From contig NZ_FZNZ01000005.1 of NCBI RefSeq assembly GCF_900187995.1, positions 62,001 to 126,000 of the forward strand: a stretch of DNA of 64,000 nucleotides, in the 5' to 3' direction. The notes beneath the pieces were generated by a model. That model made no database searches, was not told where the DNA came from, and worked only from the letters and a program-made list of their open reading frames with translations. Every line of letters begins with the position of its first letter. Position 1 is the first letter of the stretch. The position numbers were made by a program, and so were the translations under genes. Below, piece by piece: positions 27,696-39,519 of the stretch. Origin of the DNA: Prevotella jejuni (GTDB lineage: Bacteria > Bacteroidota > Bacteroidia > Bacteroidales > Bacteroidaceae).

Positions 27696-29279
27696 TTATT
27701 TGAATTGTCCGGCAATATTGCCCATGACCTCTTCGATTACCTTGATAGATGTATCTTCGAGCTTACCAGCAGCCAAGTCGTTGATGACGTCGGCATGAGT
27801 GGTGCGCATGGTGTCGAGGAACTGGTCCTGACAAAGGCGAACCTGGTCGACTGGTACGTCACGCATCAAGCCATGTACACCGCAGTAGAGGATAGCAATC
27901 TGCTCTCCTACAGGCATTGGGCTATACTGTGGTTGGATAAGAAGCTGGTTGTTCTTACGTCCACGGTCGAGGGTCATAGCGGTGACCTTGTCCATATCAG
28001 AAGAGAACTTAGAGAACGCTTCCAACTCACGATATTGGGCCATATCAATCTTCAACGTACCTGCAACCTTCTTCATACTCTTTATCTGTGCGGAGCCACC
28101 TACACGCGAAACGGAGATACCCACGTTGATAGCAGGGCGGAAGCCTTGGTTGAAGAGGTCGGTTTCAAGATAGATCTGACCGTCGGTAATAGAGATTACA
28201 TTGGTAGGGATGTAGGCTGACACGTCGCCTGCTTGGGTCTCGATGATAGGCAGTGCGGTGAGCGATCCACCTCCCTTTACATGTCCCTTCATACACTCTG
28301 GCAGGTCGTTCATCTTCTCTGCTATCTCCTGCTGGTTGTTGATGCGCGCTGCACGCTCAAGTAGTCGAGAGTGGAGATAGAACACATCACCAGGGTAGGC
28401 CTCACGTCCTGACGGACGACGAAGTATCAGTGATACCTCACGATAAGCCACCGCCTGCTTTGACAAGTCGTCGTAGATGACGAGAGCAGAGTAGCCTCGG
28501 TCGCGGAAGTATTCGCCGATAGCCGCACCCGCAAACGGTGCATAGTACTGCATAGCAGCTGGGTCGGCAGCCGTTGCGCTCACGATGATAGTATAAGGTA
28601 AGGCTCCACGCTCTTTGAGGTTCTGCACCAGTGTAGCCACGGTAGAGGCCTTCTGTCCGATAGCAACATAGATACAATAGACAGGATTGCCCTGTTCATA
28701 GAAGCTCTTCTGGTTGAGGATGGTGTCAACGGCAATGGCTGTCTTACCCGTCTGACGGTCGCCAATGATAAGCTCACGCTGTCCACGACCGATAGGTATC
28801 ATGGAGTCGACGGCTTTCAGACCCGTCTGAAGTGGTTCCTTAACGGGTTGACGATAGATAACACCCGGTGCCTTACGGTCGAGTGGCATCTCGAAAGCAC
28901 CGGTGAGGTCTATTTCCCCCTTGCCATCGATAGCCTCTCCAAGCGGATTGACGACACGTCCCAAGAAGTTATCATTAACTCGGATAGAGGCAATGCGGTG
29001 GGTTCGCTTCACGCTCTGACCCTCTTTGATGCCCTCAGAAGGACCAAGAAGGACACAACCAACATTGTCTTCTTCCAAGTTCATGACGATAGCCATGGTG
29101 CCATTCTCAAATTCAAGCAACTCGTTGGCTTCAGCGTTTCGAAGGCCATAGACACGTGCCACGCCGTCACCGACGGTCAGTACGTTGCCGACCTCATCAA
29201 ACTTTTCCTCGGAGTTGATGCCTTGCAGTTCCTTAATAAGGATTTCAGACACCTCACTTGGTTTAATTTTATCTGACAT
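27696..29279 (-). CDS. atpA: ATP synthase F1 subunit alpha
   Basis: 527-aa non-catalytic nucleotide-binding subunit of the F1 hexamer. The P-loop GDRQTGKT is at 173-180, the beta-barrel N-terminal domain ([10 protein letters not shown]) precedes it, and the family segment [27 protein letters not shown] is present. The C-terminal helical domain ([19 protein letters not shown]) is complete. It sits 14 bp behind atpH and 12 bp before atpG, inside the operon. Length and all motifs are normal. Confidence 0.98.
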   Translation of the reverse strand: MSDKIKPSEVSEILIKELQGINSEEKFDEVGNVLTVGDGVARVYGLRNAEANELLEFENGTMAIVMNLEEDNVGCVLLGPSEGIKEGQSVKRTHRIASIRVNDNFLGRVVNPLGEAIDGKGEIDLTGAFEMPLDRKAPGVIYRQPVKEPLQTGLKAVDSMIPIGRGQRELIIGDRQTGKTAIAVDTILNQKSFYEQGNPVYCIYVAIGQKASTVATLVQNLKERGALPYTIIVSATAADPAAMQYYAPFAGAAIGEYFRDRGYSALVIYDDLSKQAVAYREVSLILRRPSGREAYPGDVFYLHSRLLERAARINNQQEIAEKMNDLPECMKGHVKGGGSLTALPIIETQAGDVSAYIPTNVISITDGQIYLETDLFNQGFRPAINVGISVSRVGGSAQIKSMKKVAGTLKIDMAQYRELEAFSKFSSDMDKVTAMTLDRGRKNNQLLIQPQYSPMPVGEQIAILYCGVHGLMRDVPVDQVRLCQDQFLDTMRTTHADVINDLAAGKLEDTSIKVIEEVMGNIAGQFK

Positions 29280-29293
29280 GTTTATTATTCTAA

Positions 29294-29830
29294 TTACTGT
29301 TTTAATTGTGTGAGGATAGCATTCAGTTTGCTCTTCACGCTGGCATCCATCCGATAAGTGTCATACTCAAGGATAAATCCACCGATGAGTGAAGGGTCAA
29401 CCTCAGTGTTGAACTCAACTGTTCCCTGCGCTCTGGACTGTACCATCTCCTTCATCTTGTCCTCTGTCTGGGCAGAGACCGGCGTGGCTGTGACCACCTT
29501 CCCACGTATGATATGCTTCAGCTTACGGTAAAGCGTGACATAGTCATTCGACATGAGCTGTAGCAGGTCCTCTCTGTCTTCTTTTAAGACAAGGTCGAAG
29601 AAATTCTCAACTAACTTAGGACAGTCGCCACCACAGGCTACTTCCAATAGCTTACGCTTCTTCCCCTTCGGAAGCATCGGGCTCTCAATCGTCATGCGGA
29701 GGTCGGACACTTGGAGGTAGCTCTGGGCAAGTGTCTGCATAAAAGCATACACCTTGTCCTCGATACCCTGCTCACAAGCAGCCTTCAAGAGCGCACGAGC
29801 ATAGCGAACCGATATTACACCTGTATTCAT
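29294..29830 (-). CDS. atpH: ATP synthase F1 subunit delta (OSCP)
   Basis: 178-aa peripheral-stalk subunit linking F1 to the b-subunit dimer. The N-terminal helical bundle starts [17 protein letters not shown]. The characteristic C-terminal segment runs through [29 protein letters not shown] (around residues 129-157) to the helix [16 protein letters not shown]. Six bases separate it from atpF upstream and 14 from atpA downstream, so it is tightly operonic. Length is normal for the family. Confidence 0.96.
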   Translation of the reverse strand: MNTGVISVRYARALLKAACEQGIEDKVYAFMQTLAQSYLQVSDLRMTIESPMLPKGKKRKLLEVACGGDCPKLVENFFDLVLKEDREDLLQLMSNDYVTLYRKLKHIIRGKVVTATPVSAQTEDKMKEMVQSRAQGTVEFNTEVDPSLIGGFILEYDTYRMDASVKSKLNAILTQLKQ

Positions 29831-29836
29831 AAGCGA

Positions 29837-30349
29837 TTATTTACTTTCTGTTCCGTTAGTAGAAGTAACGTCATCCAATAAGCGATCGATAAGCTGAGTC
29901 TGCTCGGCTGATGTCGACAACTCCTTCTGCAGTATCTTCTCAGCAATCTGCACAGAGAGCTCGGCAACCTGTGCTCGGATGTCGCGGATGGCAGCCTGCT
30001 TCTGACTCTCTATCTCTGCCTTGGCTTCTGAGAGGATGCGAGCACTCTCTTCGTGTGCCTTCTCCTGTGCCTGTCCGACTATGGTATCACGTGTCTCAGA
30101 CGCTTCCCGAAGGATTTGCGCCTGTTTCTCACGTGCTTCCATAAGCAGCTCCTCACCTTGTTTCTGAATGTTAGCAAGCCTCAAATTGGCTTCCTCGGCT
30201 TTGGCAAGGCTCTCGTCAATATACTCCTTACGCTCGTTCACCATCTTGATGATAGAAGGGAAGCCCCATTTCCATAAGACGAAGAAGACCACTAAGAAGA
30301 CGAGTGTCATCCAAAAGAGTAAGCCACTATCTGGCAATAATAATGACAT
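29837..30349 (-). CDS. atpF: ATP synthase Fo subunit b
   Basis: 170-aa membrane-anchored stator. One N-terminal transmembrane helix (LLFWMTLVFLVVFFVLWKWG, ~10-29) is followed by a long charged helix rich in Glu, Ala, Arg and Lys (~40-150) that dimerises and reaches F1. The segment FPSIIKMVNERKEYIDESLAKAEEA is typical of b subunits. Only one b-type gene is present, so the stalk should be a homodimer. Spacing to atpE is 55 bp. Confidence 0.96.
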   Translation of the reverse strand: MSLLLPDSGLLFWMTLVFLVVFFVLWKWGFPSIIKMVNERKEYIDESLAKAEEANLRLANIQKQGEELLMEAREKQAQILREASETRDTIVGQAQEKAHEESARILSEAKAEIESQKQAAIRDIRAQVAELSVQIAEKILQKELSTSAEQTQLIDRLLDDVTSTNGTESK

Positions 30350-30404
30350 AAGCTGCTAAATTACTTTTCTTACCAATTTTGATACTATTATTCTTCTGCG
30401 CTGT

Positions 30405-30644
30405 TTAGAATACACAGAGGAGCGCAATGATTGCAGCAAAGAAGGCAACACCCTCTACCAATGCCGCTGCAATAATCATAGCAGAACGAAGCTCACCGAT
30501 CTTCTCTGGCTGACGAGCCATGGCATCCATAGCCTGACCACCGATACGACCAATACCAAGACCTGCGCCTACGGCTGCGATACCTGCACCGATAGCGGCG
30601 CCTAACTTTGCAGTTTCTGCTGCTAATAACAATGATGTCAACAT
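30405..30644 (-). CDS. atpE: ATP synthase Fo subunit c
   Basis: 79-aa proteolipid, two transmembrane helices forming the rotor ring. A longer frame begins at 30722, but the added 26 residues are hydrophilic; ATG at 30642-30644 gives the normal MLTSLLLAAETAKLGAAIGAG start. The Gly-rich first helix, the polar loop ARQPEKIGELR and the ion-carrying Glu64 in ALVEGVAFFA are intact. No Gln in helix 1 and no Ser/Thr pair after Glu64 are seen, which points to proton rather than sodium coupling (inference from known c-ring ligands). Confidence 0.95.
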   Translation of the reverse strand: MLTSLLLAAETAKLGAAIGAGIAAVGAGLGIGRIGGQAMDAMARQPEKIGELRSAMIIAAALVEGVAFFAAIIALLCVF

Positions 30645-30739
30645 AGTTTTTTGCTTTTTAATTATTAATTGTTTTTTGTTTTCTTGTCGTGATGTGGGTG
30701 ATAAGGATTGCCTGTCGCCCACTGTTCGTTTACTGCTGT

Positions 30740-31837
30740 TTATCCTTCTGCCTCATGGACACGTGCCAAAGAGATGAAGACGGCACTTAACATCGTGAAT
30801 ACCAGGGCCTGAATGAAACTTACAAGAAGCTCCAAGAGCATCATGAAGATACTCATTGCCACACTCACCACCGTCATGGACGTACTAAGAACTATACCCA
30901 TCGTAGCCATGATAAAGATGATACAGGTCAGTGCCAACGCTATAGCGTGTCCTGCCATCATATTGGCAAAGAGACGCACCATCAATGCGAAGGGCTTAGT
31001 AAAGATACCGAATATCTCTATCACAGGCATCAATGGCACCGGAACCTTCAACCATGCGGGTACATCTGGCCAAAAGATATCCTTCCAATAATGCTTTGTT
31101 CCAGAGAAATTGGTTATTAAGAAGGTGCAAACAGCTAAGAAGAAAGTAATGGTGATATTACCTGTCAGGTTACCACCCCCCGGTGGGAATGGTACGATAC
31201 CCATGATGTTAGCCACGAAGATAAAGAAGAAGCAAGTCAGAAGATAAGGTGCATACCGATCGGACTCCTTACCTAATGTTGGCTTGATCACCTCATCGTA
31301 GACATACATCACAAACATGTGCATCAAGCCAGTAAAGCCTTTTGGGGCCTTATCGGTCACCTTATGGCGACGACACCAGCGTGCTGGTATCAAGATACAA
31401 AGCATGAGAATGATGGCATCAATGAAGAGTACGCACACCGACTTAGTGATTGAGATATCGAAAGGACGCACTTCTGTGCCATCCTTCTGTAACTCCACGA
31501 TACGTCGTTCATAGTTTCCTTTCGTCGCAATGAACAGGTCGGGGTTGTTCTTACAAGGTCGATAGCCCGCATGCGGACCACTCTCTAAGGGCTCCTCAGC
31601 GAAGTCTTCAGCCCAACCCATGTACCAGCCGTTTGATGTCTTCACAATGACTGGTAGATTGATGATGATGGGCTTATCTCCAATATTGGTTACATGCCAC
31701 TCGTATGAGTCCTTGATATGTCCCCACAATATCTCCTGCAGGTTTACTCCCTCCCCTTTACTCTCTGATGCCGCAGCACCAGGTAGCAACAGAAAGAGCA
31801 TCATCACCATGCAAATCAGATGCTTGAGATATTTCAT
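30740..31837 (-). CDS. atpB: ATP synthase Fo subunit a
   Basis: 365-aa membrane stator with the proton half-channels. A signal-like N-terminus (MKYLKHLICMVMMLFLLLPGAAAS) and an extra domain of about 110 residues precede the conserved helices, an extension that makes it much longer than E. coli subunit a (~271 aa). The essential Arg is in MVRLFANMMAGHAIAL, and PPGGGNLTGNITITFFLAVCTF marks the central helices. It lies 18 bp before the long atpE frame and 3 bp after the membrane-protein gene at 31841. The extension is probably periplasmic. Confidence 0.96.
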   Translation of the reverse strand: MKYLKHLICMVMMLFLLLPGAAASESKGEGVNLQEILWGHIKDSYEWHVTNIGDKPIIINLPVIVKTSNGWYMGWAEDFAEEPLESGPHAGYRPCKNNPDLFIATKGNYERRIVELQKDGTEVRPFDISITKSVCVLFIDAIILMLCILIPARWCRRHKVTDKAPKGFTGLMHMFVMYVYDEVIKPTLGKESDRYAPYLLTCFFFIFVANIMGIVPFPPGGGNLTGNITITFFLAVCTFLITNFSGTKHYWKDIFWPDVPAWLKVPVPLMPVIEIFGIFTKPFALMVRLFANMMAGHAIALALTCIIFIMATMGIVLSTSMTVVSVAMSIFMMLLELLVSFIQALVFTMLSAVFISLARVHEAEG

Positions 31838-31840
31838 TCG

Positions 31841-32251
31841 TTATTTATTAATTTTATTGTTCTTTTCCACTTTGTAAAAATAGAAGGTATCGAATACCAA
31901 TAGTATAAGGTAGAATATCATGAAGATAACGGCGAAGCTGATCAGTCTCGTACGGTCCTTCACCACGAAGGCATAGACGACTATCACCATGAAAGCCAAT
32001 AGCATCCGCAGTCCTGACGCTGCAAGATAGAACTTATTGAGTACTGCTGGCGACTGACTAACGATGGCCTTCCACGCACCTCCATAGACAGAGGCTGTGA
32101 CAACAGAGAAGACAGCACTAATCGTGAGCATCGGTATGTAGGAAAAACGCTCTGTCAGCTGTACCACAAGTATCCCAATAAGATAGAGCGCAGCGGCAAT
32201 CCACAGGCTATACTTATAGTATTTCTTATAGACTTTATCGTAATCCATCAT
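31841..32251 (-). CDS. Small membrane protein of the ATP synthase operon (AtpI-like position)
   Basis: 136 aa with four predicted transmembrane helices (~14-32, 40-58, 78-97, 102-125) and a basic tail. It occupies the place where Bacteroidota ATP synthase operons carry an AtpI/assembly-type gene between atpC and atpB, with a 3-bp gap to atpB. No sequence motif identifies it as AtpI proper. The role in c-ring assembly or Mg2+ supply is inferred only from position. Start could be Met1 or Met2. Confidence 0.8.
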   Translation of the reverse strand: MMDYDKVYKKYYKYSLWIAAALYLIGILVVQLTERFSYIPMLTISAVFSVVTASVYGGAWKAIVSQSPAVLNKFYLAASGLRMLLAFMVIVVYAFVVKDRTRLISFAVIFMIFYLILLVFDTFYFYKVEKNNKINK

Positions 32252-32281
32252 ACTAACTATGCTCTCCGTCGATTATCTTAC

Positions 32282-32527
32282 TTAGATTTCTACACAGAGG
32301 TCGACGTTATTCTTCTTCACCTCGACGAACCCGCCTACTATCTGAAACTCTGTCTTTACTCCTTTTACGGTATATTCTACCTTGCCTTCAACGAGCGTTG
32401 AGATGATAGGAGCGTGATTGTTAAGGATTTCGAAAGGTCCTACTGCTCCTGGAACCATCACACTATCCACCTCACCTGTGAAGACAATCCTTTCAGGAGA
32501 AACTATTCTAAGTGTCAACATAGACAA
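32282..32527 (-). CDS. atpC: ATP synthase F1 subunit epsilon (beta-sandwich domain only)
   Basis: 81-aa subunit of the central stalk. The beta-sandwich signature LRIVSPERIVFTGEVDSVMVPGAVGPFEILNNHAPIIS is clear. The C-terminal helical hairpin present in the ~139-aa E. coli protein is absent, so the inhibitory up/down switch of that hairpin cannot operate. It lies 33 bp after atpD. Short epsilon subunits are usual in this phylum. Confidence 0.95.
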   Translation of the reverse strand: MSMLTLRIVSPERIVFTGEVDSVMVPGAVGPFEILNNHAPIISTLVEGKVEYTVKGVKTEFQIVGGFVEVKKNNVDLCVEI

Positions 32528-32560
32528 TTCAATTATTATTCTATTTGTACAAGAAGATGA

Positions 32561-35127
<2,567 letters not shown>

Positions 35128-35180
35128 AATATTATGTATGTCTTCGACTCCCTTTTAAGGAAAATCTACTCAATCATCCG

Positions 35181-35211
35181 CAAAGATAACAAATAAATAC
35201 ATATAGACAAA
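35181..35211 (-). promoter_or_regulatory. Predicted promoter of pfkA (and perhaps the atp operon)
   Basis: On the minus strand TTTG, 19 nt, TATCTTTG: an exact match to the Bacteroidota consensus, 53 bp before the pfkA ATG. Confidence 0.75.
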
Positions 35212-35389
35212 GCCGAAAAGAAAAAAAGTTGTGAATTATGTCAGAAAAAGAAGATAAGGAAGCCCCCCTCACACAACAACTCGTCGAAAGGGAGGGGAGC
35301 GCCTAACGTGACAAAGTTAGCAATGAGTATATAAACTTTGAATACTATATAGAGGAACGCTACAACACTAACAGCGCTACCCCTAATAC

Positions 35390-35520
35390 TCAACACCTAT
35401 CATCCTCAATATCCATCAACGACCAAAGCCATCACTCAACCCCCACCACCCAAAGTATCCATTAACACCCAACAATCATCAACCACCACCTAAGCACCCA
35501 TCACCCAACACCCACTGAAA
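35390..35520 (+). repeat. A/C-rich degenerate word array
   Basis: Almost pure A, C and T with words such as CACCCAACA, CCATCACCC and CATCAACC; the complement of the GTTGGGTG arrays elsewhere. A C-rich hairpin (35252-35312) precedes it. Nothing coding is seen between 35212 and 35663. Confidence 0.6.
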
Positions 35521-35613
35521 GAGTAGACATCATGAACAACGAGTGCTTTCTCACAAATAATAAGGAAATAATAAGACCTTTACACACTAAGTCACAAGAT
35601 TTCTAAGAAAATG

Positions 35614-35644
35614 TTGGAGCATCTTAAAATGTTTCGTACATTTG
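35614..35644 (+). promoter_or_regulatory. Predicted promoter of the Abi gene
   Basis: TTGG (35614-35617), 19 nt, TACATTTG (35637-35644), ending 19 bp before the ATG, so the leader would be very short. Confidence 0.55.
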
Positions 35645-35663
35645 TATTCTAATACTTTCTTAT

Positions 35664-36581
35664 ATGAAAAGAGCAACTACAATACCAGAACAAATCAAGC
35701 TTCTTACAAGCCGTGGAGTTAAGATTAATGATAACGCAAAAGCTGAGGAAAACCTATTAGACATAGGCTACTATCGCTTAGGCTTCTATTTCTTCCCCTT
35801 TGAAAAGTCATACCCAAACATAAAGAATAGAACTCACGACGTGAGAGAGAACACATGTTTCGAAGATGCTGTTACACTTTATTATTTTGATTATGACCTG
35901 CGAAACACCCTTTCGAAATATATCAGTAGAATAGAGGTAGCCTTTCGCACTTATCTTACCTATAAACTAAGTAATAAGTATAAAGGTGACACATGCTGGT
36001 TTGTTAACCCATCTGTCGTTGAACAATCATTCATTAACGACTTTAGCGATAAGTGTTATAAAGAAGTGAAACGCAACAACAATATAAAACAACATCACAA
36101 GAAATATAAACATGATACGTATGCACCTGCTTGGAAAACACTTGAACACATGACACTCGGAAGTGTACTGCTACTCTATAAGAGCCTGATAAAAACAGAT
36201 GATAGGTTACTTGTGGCAAAACACTTTGGAGTCAACCAAACAACTATCTTCGAAAACTATATCGAGACAGTAAGATGTGTGCGAAACGTGTGTGCCCACA
36301 GCGCAGTATTATACGATGTTCGGCTCCACCAATTAGTCAAGAAAGGACCCGCAGGAAAGGTTGCACAAGACGAAGCATATAGTCTCTGTGGCGCTATAAA
36401 AGTCATAGCTTATCTTATCGGGACTATTTCACTAAATCGTCAACACGACTTTGTATTAGAGTTAAACAGAGCTTATACAACTTTGAAAAATAAGTCTATA
36501 TACTTAACACAGACTGTAGAGCAAATTACACACATGAAATGGGAACTATCTGATATCGCTCTCCTCGAATCTAAAAAATAA
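35664..36581 (+). CDS. Abi_2 (AbiD/AbiF-type) abortive-infection protein with HEPN motif
   Basis: 305-aa cytoplasmic protein of the Abi_2 family, which stops phage spread by killing or arresting the infected cell. The N-terminal family signature (PEQIKLLTSRGVKINDN, LLDIGYYRLGFYFFPFE) is clear. The HEPN-type RNase motif R-x4-H is RNVCAH (Arg207 to His212), so RNA cleavage is the likely activity. The gene has low-GC, A-rich codon use compared with its neighbours, consistent with horizontal transfer. It has its own promoter and no protein partner. A candidate sRNA with its own promoter begins about 70 bp downstream on the same strand. Family call strong; trigger unknown. Confidence 0.88.
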   Translation: MKRATTIPEQIKLLTSRGVKINDNAKAEENLLDIGYYRLGFYFFPFEKSYPNIKNRTHDVRENTCFEDAVTLYYFDYDLRNTLSKYISRIEVAFRTYLTYKLSNKYKGDTCWFVNPSVVEQSFINDFSDKCYKEVKRNNNIKQHHKKYKHDTYAPAWKTLEHMTLGSVLLLYKSLIKTDDRLLVAKHFGVNQTTIFENYIETVRCVRNVCAHSAVLYDVRLHQLVKKGPAGKVAQDEAYSLCGAIKVIAYLIGTISLNRQHDFVLELNRAYTTLKNKSIYLTQTVEQITHMKWELSDIALLESKK

Positions 36582-36611
36582 TTAAATCACATCATAAATA
36601 AGCCTATTTAT

Positions 36612-36642
36612 TTTGTTTACTTGAAACTTATTATTATCTTTG
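36612..36642 (+). promoter_or_regulatory. Predicted promoter of the candidate sRNA
   Basis: TTTG (36612-36615), 19 nt, TATCTTTG (36635-36642): an exact consensus match with no protein gene downstream. Confidence 0.7.
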
Positions 36643-36648
36643 CAACGT

Positions 36649-36742
36649 TAAAAAGTGCTGGTGGAAGCCCTCGTCGCTCCATCAACACTCTAAAAGGATT
36701 ATATGTGGCTTGTACCTTTGTCGTGCAAGCCATTATTTTTTT
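36649..36742 (+). ncRNA. Candidate ~94-nt sRNA downstream of the Abi gene
   Basis: Bounded by the consensus promoter at 36612-36642 and an intrinsic terminator at 36706-36742. The first hairpin pairs GTGCTGGTGGA with TCCATCAACAC (one mismatch, one G-U) around a 12-nt loop. The second is the terminator stem TGGCTTG/CAAGCCA plus T7. No open frame of note lies inside. It may be an independent regulator or may act on the neighbouring Abi protein or mRNA; nothing in the sequence decides this. Confidence 0.6.
36706..36742 (+). terminator. Intrinsic terminator of the candidate sRNA
   Basis: TGGCTTG (36706-36712) and CAAGCCA (36726-36732) form a stem, followed by TTA and seven T. Confidence 0.7.
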
Positions 36743-36821
36743 AAACACGAGAGGACCAACCATAACCAAACGAGTGGACCAACCACGGCAACAGAGTGGA
36801 CCAACCACAACCACACAGACT

Positions 36822-36878
36822 GGCCCCTCCCCCATCCCCTCCCCCGTAGGGAGGGGCGTGATTACCGAGATACCCCTA
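36822..36878 (+). repeat. Family B hairpin
   Basis: CCCCTCCCCC-AT-CCCCTCCCCC, then GTAGGGAGGGGCG and the flank GATTACCGAGATACCCCT. The preceding 36743-36821 is A/C-rich (GACCAACCACAACC words). Confidence 0.75.
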
Positions 36879-36999
36879 TCGGCTTGCTGCTCGTTGCTTA
36901 CAGTGTTAGTTGGTCTCATGTAAACCGTTGTTCTGCACACTTTATCACCTTATTTTATATGCCTTAATATTTCTGTTTAGTATGTTCATTCAGCCTATC

Positions 37000-37165
37000 T
37001 ATGTCTTTCTGTCATTATGTCTATAAACATAAAAAAACACGACAAAACATGTTCTTTCTGTCATTATATGTCTTTGTGTCATTCTGTCTATAAACATTAA
37101 GAACACGCCTCAACATGTTCTTTCTGTCATTATATGTCTTTATGTCATTATGTCTTTGTATATTA
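37000..37165 (+). repeat. Imperfect tandem array of CTGTCATTATGTC words
   Basis: About two and a half copies of a ~60-bp unit containing ATGTTCTTTCTGTCATTATA, ATGTCTTTGTGTC and a TATAAACAT segment. Related words occur at 44023-44195 and 54575-54865. Confidence 0.65.
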
Positions 37166-37223
37166 AATTCTCGTTCAGTATGTATGTTTCGTTCGTCTCT
37201 GTAACCTACATAAAATCAGGAGG

Positions 37224-37345
37224 TTGAAGACTGCGTTGGAGAAGGGCCTTATCAAGCATCAAGAAGGGCGTGTTCTTGGACGTAGAAGGGCATGTTCTCG
37301 AATGGAGAAGGGCATGTTCTTGAATGGGGAAGGACATGTTATTGA
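37224..37345 (+). repeat. Family C element, core region
   Basis: Repeated AGAAGGGCATGTTCTTG/TCGAATGGAG words, reverse orientation relative to most copies. Confidence 0.65.
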
Positions 37346-37374
37346 AAGGAGTGAGGCAGGGGGGTGAGGCCTCT

Positions 37375-38155
37375 GTGGCTGTAAGGTTCTGTGAAATCGG
37401 TTGACTTAATGTCTCTGTGGAATGCTGTGTGTTCTGTTCTTCTGTGTAAATCTGTGAGAAATAGAACGCACCCTCTCTATGAGATAACACACAAACAACT
37501 CGCTGGGGAGATTTTTCTCTCACAGAGCGCACAGAGTTCACTGAGCATTTTTGCGCACAGTTTCGAGCCCACAGAACGCCTTCGGCATACAGAGTTCACA
37601 GAGCGTTACTGCTAAAGGTGGCTGTAAGGTTCTGTGAAATCGGTTGACTTAATGTCTCTGTGAAACCCTGTGTGTTCTGTTCTTCTGTGTTTTTCTGTGA
37701 GAAAAAGAACACACCCTCGATATGAGATTAGGCCTATGAGACTTGCTGCGGAGTTTTTTCTCTCACAGAACTCACAGATTTAACAGAACATTTCAACCAA
37801 CGTTTCGAACTCACAGAACGCCTCCGGCATACAGATATCACAGAACGTTATAGCTAATGTTGGGTGTTAGGTGTTGGTTGTTAGGTGTTGATGATTAGCT
37901 AACGTTGGCTGTAAGGTTCTGTGAAATCGGTTGACTTAATGTCTCTGTGTGCCTTTGTGTGTTCTGTTCATCTGTGTTCTTCTGTGAGAAAGAGAACGCA
38001 CCCTCCGTGAGGAAAAGAACGCTTGAGATTCGCTGGGGAGTTCCTTCTCTCACAAAGGATATTTTTTTCTCTCACAGAGCGCACAGAGTTCACGGAGGTT
38101 TTTGGCGCACATTTCGAGCCCACAGAAGGCCTTCGGCATACAGAGAACACAGAGG
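37375..38155 (+). repeat. Family A: three elements
   Basis: Units at about 37375-37612, 37618-37856 and 37907-38155, all starting GGCTGTAAGGTTCTGTGAAA. The third carries an extra CTCTCACAAAGGATATTTTT insertion in its centre, also seen in a copy near 43620. Confidence 0.85.
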
Positions 38156-38297
38156 CCTCACCCCCAGCCCCTCTCCGAATGGAGAGGGGAGTAGTATGTG
38201 AGGTTACCCCTATTGGCCTGCTCAAAATAGGAGGACATCGAGGGGTATCTCGGTGATCACTCCCCTCTCCATTCGGAGAGGGGCTGGGGGTGAGGTC
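38156..38297 (+). repeat. Family B compound element
   Basis: Hairpin CCCCTCTCC-GAAT-GGAGAGGGG, flank GTGAGGTTACCCC, a ~40-bp spacer, flank AGGGGTATCTCGGTGATCAC and a second hairpin CTCTCC-ATTC-GGAGAG. It abuts the lipoprotein stop. Confidence 0.8.
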
Positions 38298-38302
38298 TCA
38301 TC

Positions 38303-39493
38303 CTACCTCAACTCATGCACTGCATACGGTGCACCAGAGGTCTTTACCTTGAGGAGTTCGTAGGTGGAGGTGGCTGGATGGTAGATGGAATAACCCATCC
38401 CTTCGTCAGTAGACATACCGAAGATGATGTCATTACCCGACTTACAGATGGCTGCGGCCCACCCTGCTGTGGCGGAGAGGTCCAACTTCTTGCAGGTCAT
38501 ATTGTAGAGATTAATCTCGAAAGGTTGGAAGCATTTATCGTGGACATAGTCTGGTGGGTTGCTTGCAGCACCTGGTATATTGAGGTAAGCATACACCTTT
38601 CCGTTGCCGCCATAGACTTTCACGTACGCATACGACGTCTTATTACCTTTGACACCCACTAAGTTAACATCCGCAAGGGTGAAGCAGTAGGATTTATCAA
38701 AGTCTGTTTCTCCTTTCTTAATACGCAGGAATCCCTCCTTGACACCCGGTTGATAGCCGAACATCGCTACACAGTAAAAGTAGATATCGCCCTTCTCATC
38801 AATGAAAGGGTCGCCGGCTGGCGACTCACCAGAAGCCATTGAGGCACGAGGATCACTAACTACTTTGATTGGCTTATCGGTCTTTGTGTCAATCAAAGCC
38901 ACGTAAGCACCCGCTTCACAGGTGTAGGTAGCCTTCATCTGACTAAGTGCCACGTAGAGTATTCCGTCTCTTATGACAGATGCGGCAGGCTCAGGATTAT
39001 TGTCACCAGCGGCTTTCCCCAAGGAATACTCCGCCAAGTCAATCTCTCCAACCTTCTCCATTGCGGTAGGATCGATGATGATCACCTTTCCTAACCCATG
39101 ACAAGAGACGTAGGCCTTATGGTCAGAAGCGAAGGTGATGTACATTGCTGCAGCCCCACTGGGTAGAAGGATAGTGTTCCCTTCCTGCACGAGTTTACCC
39201 TCTTTCGGTGCATATTTATAGATGTGTTCGGTGTCGGTAATATACACTTTCCCCTTATATACGAAGGAAAAAGCACCTTTTGGCATCACCAGCGCATTAT
39301 CGGTATTGAGCGAGCCAACGTTCATGTCTTTGAAAACACTTACGTATGTATTGTCTCCGATGTTAACACTATGGACGAAGCCCATCTCCGTCTTGGCCGG
39401 TGTAGGCGGTGTGTCAGGTGAGTCTTTGTCGCAAGATAGTAGTCCGACAGTCGTGAGCAGCATTATAGCTGCGGTTAAGAAATAATGTTTCAT
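38303..39493 (-). CDS. Beta-propeller-like lipoprotein partner of the TonB receptor
   Basis: 396 aa. A lipoprotein signal peptide ends LLSC-DKD, so the protein is lipid-anchored, probably at the cell surface or periplasmic face. The body contains repeated strand patterns typical of propellers (YVSCHGLGKVIIIDPTAMEKVGEIDL; YVALIDTKTDKPIKVV). It resembles the DUF4374-type lipoproteins that accompany TonB-dependent receptors, but this cannot be confirmed by reading alone. It follows the receptor gene by 26 bp, in an operon with a TetR regulator. A role in capturing or delivering the receptor's ligand is inferred from position. The ligand is unknown. Confidence 0.78.
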   Translation of the reverse strand: MKHYFLTAAIMLLTTVGLLSCDKDSPDTPPTPAKTEMGFVHSVNIGDNTYVSVFKDMNVGSLNTDNALVMPKGAFSFVYKGKVYITDTEHIYKYAPKEGKLVQEGNTILLPSGAAAMYITFASDHKAYVSCHGLGKVIIIDPTAMEKVGEIDLAEYSLGKAAGDNNPEPAASVIRDGILYVALSQMKATYTCEAGAYVALIDTKTDKPIKVVSDPRASMASGESPAGDPFIDEKGDIYFYCVAMFGYQPGVKEGFLRIKKGETDFDKSYCFTLADVNLVGVKGNKTSYAYVKVYGGNGKVYAYLNIPGAASNPPDYVHDKCFQPFEINLYNMTCKKLDLSATAGWAAAICKSGNDIIFGMSTDEGMGYSIYHPATSTYELLKVKTSGAPYAVHELR

Positions 39494-39519
39494 TGTGTTT
39501 TGATTAAAGAAATTAATAA

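Noticed and set aside
35230..35325. Possible second sRNA upstream of pfkA (TAACTTTG box on the minus strand and a C/G-rich hairpin)
   Set aside because: No -33 box, no clean T-tract after the hairpin, and the hairpin resembles a decayed family B unit.
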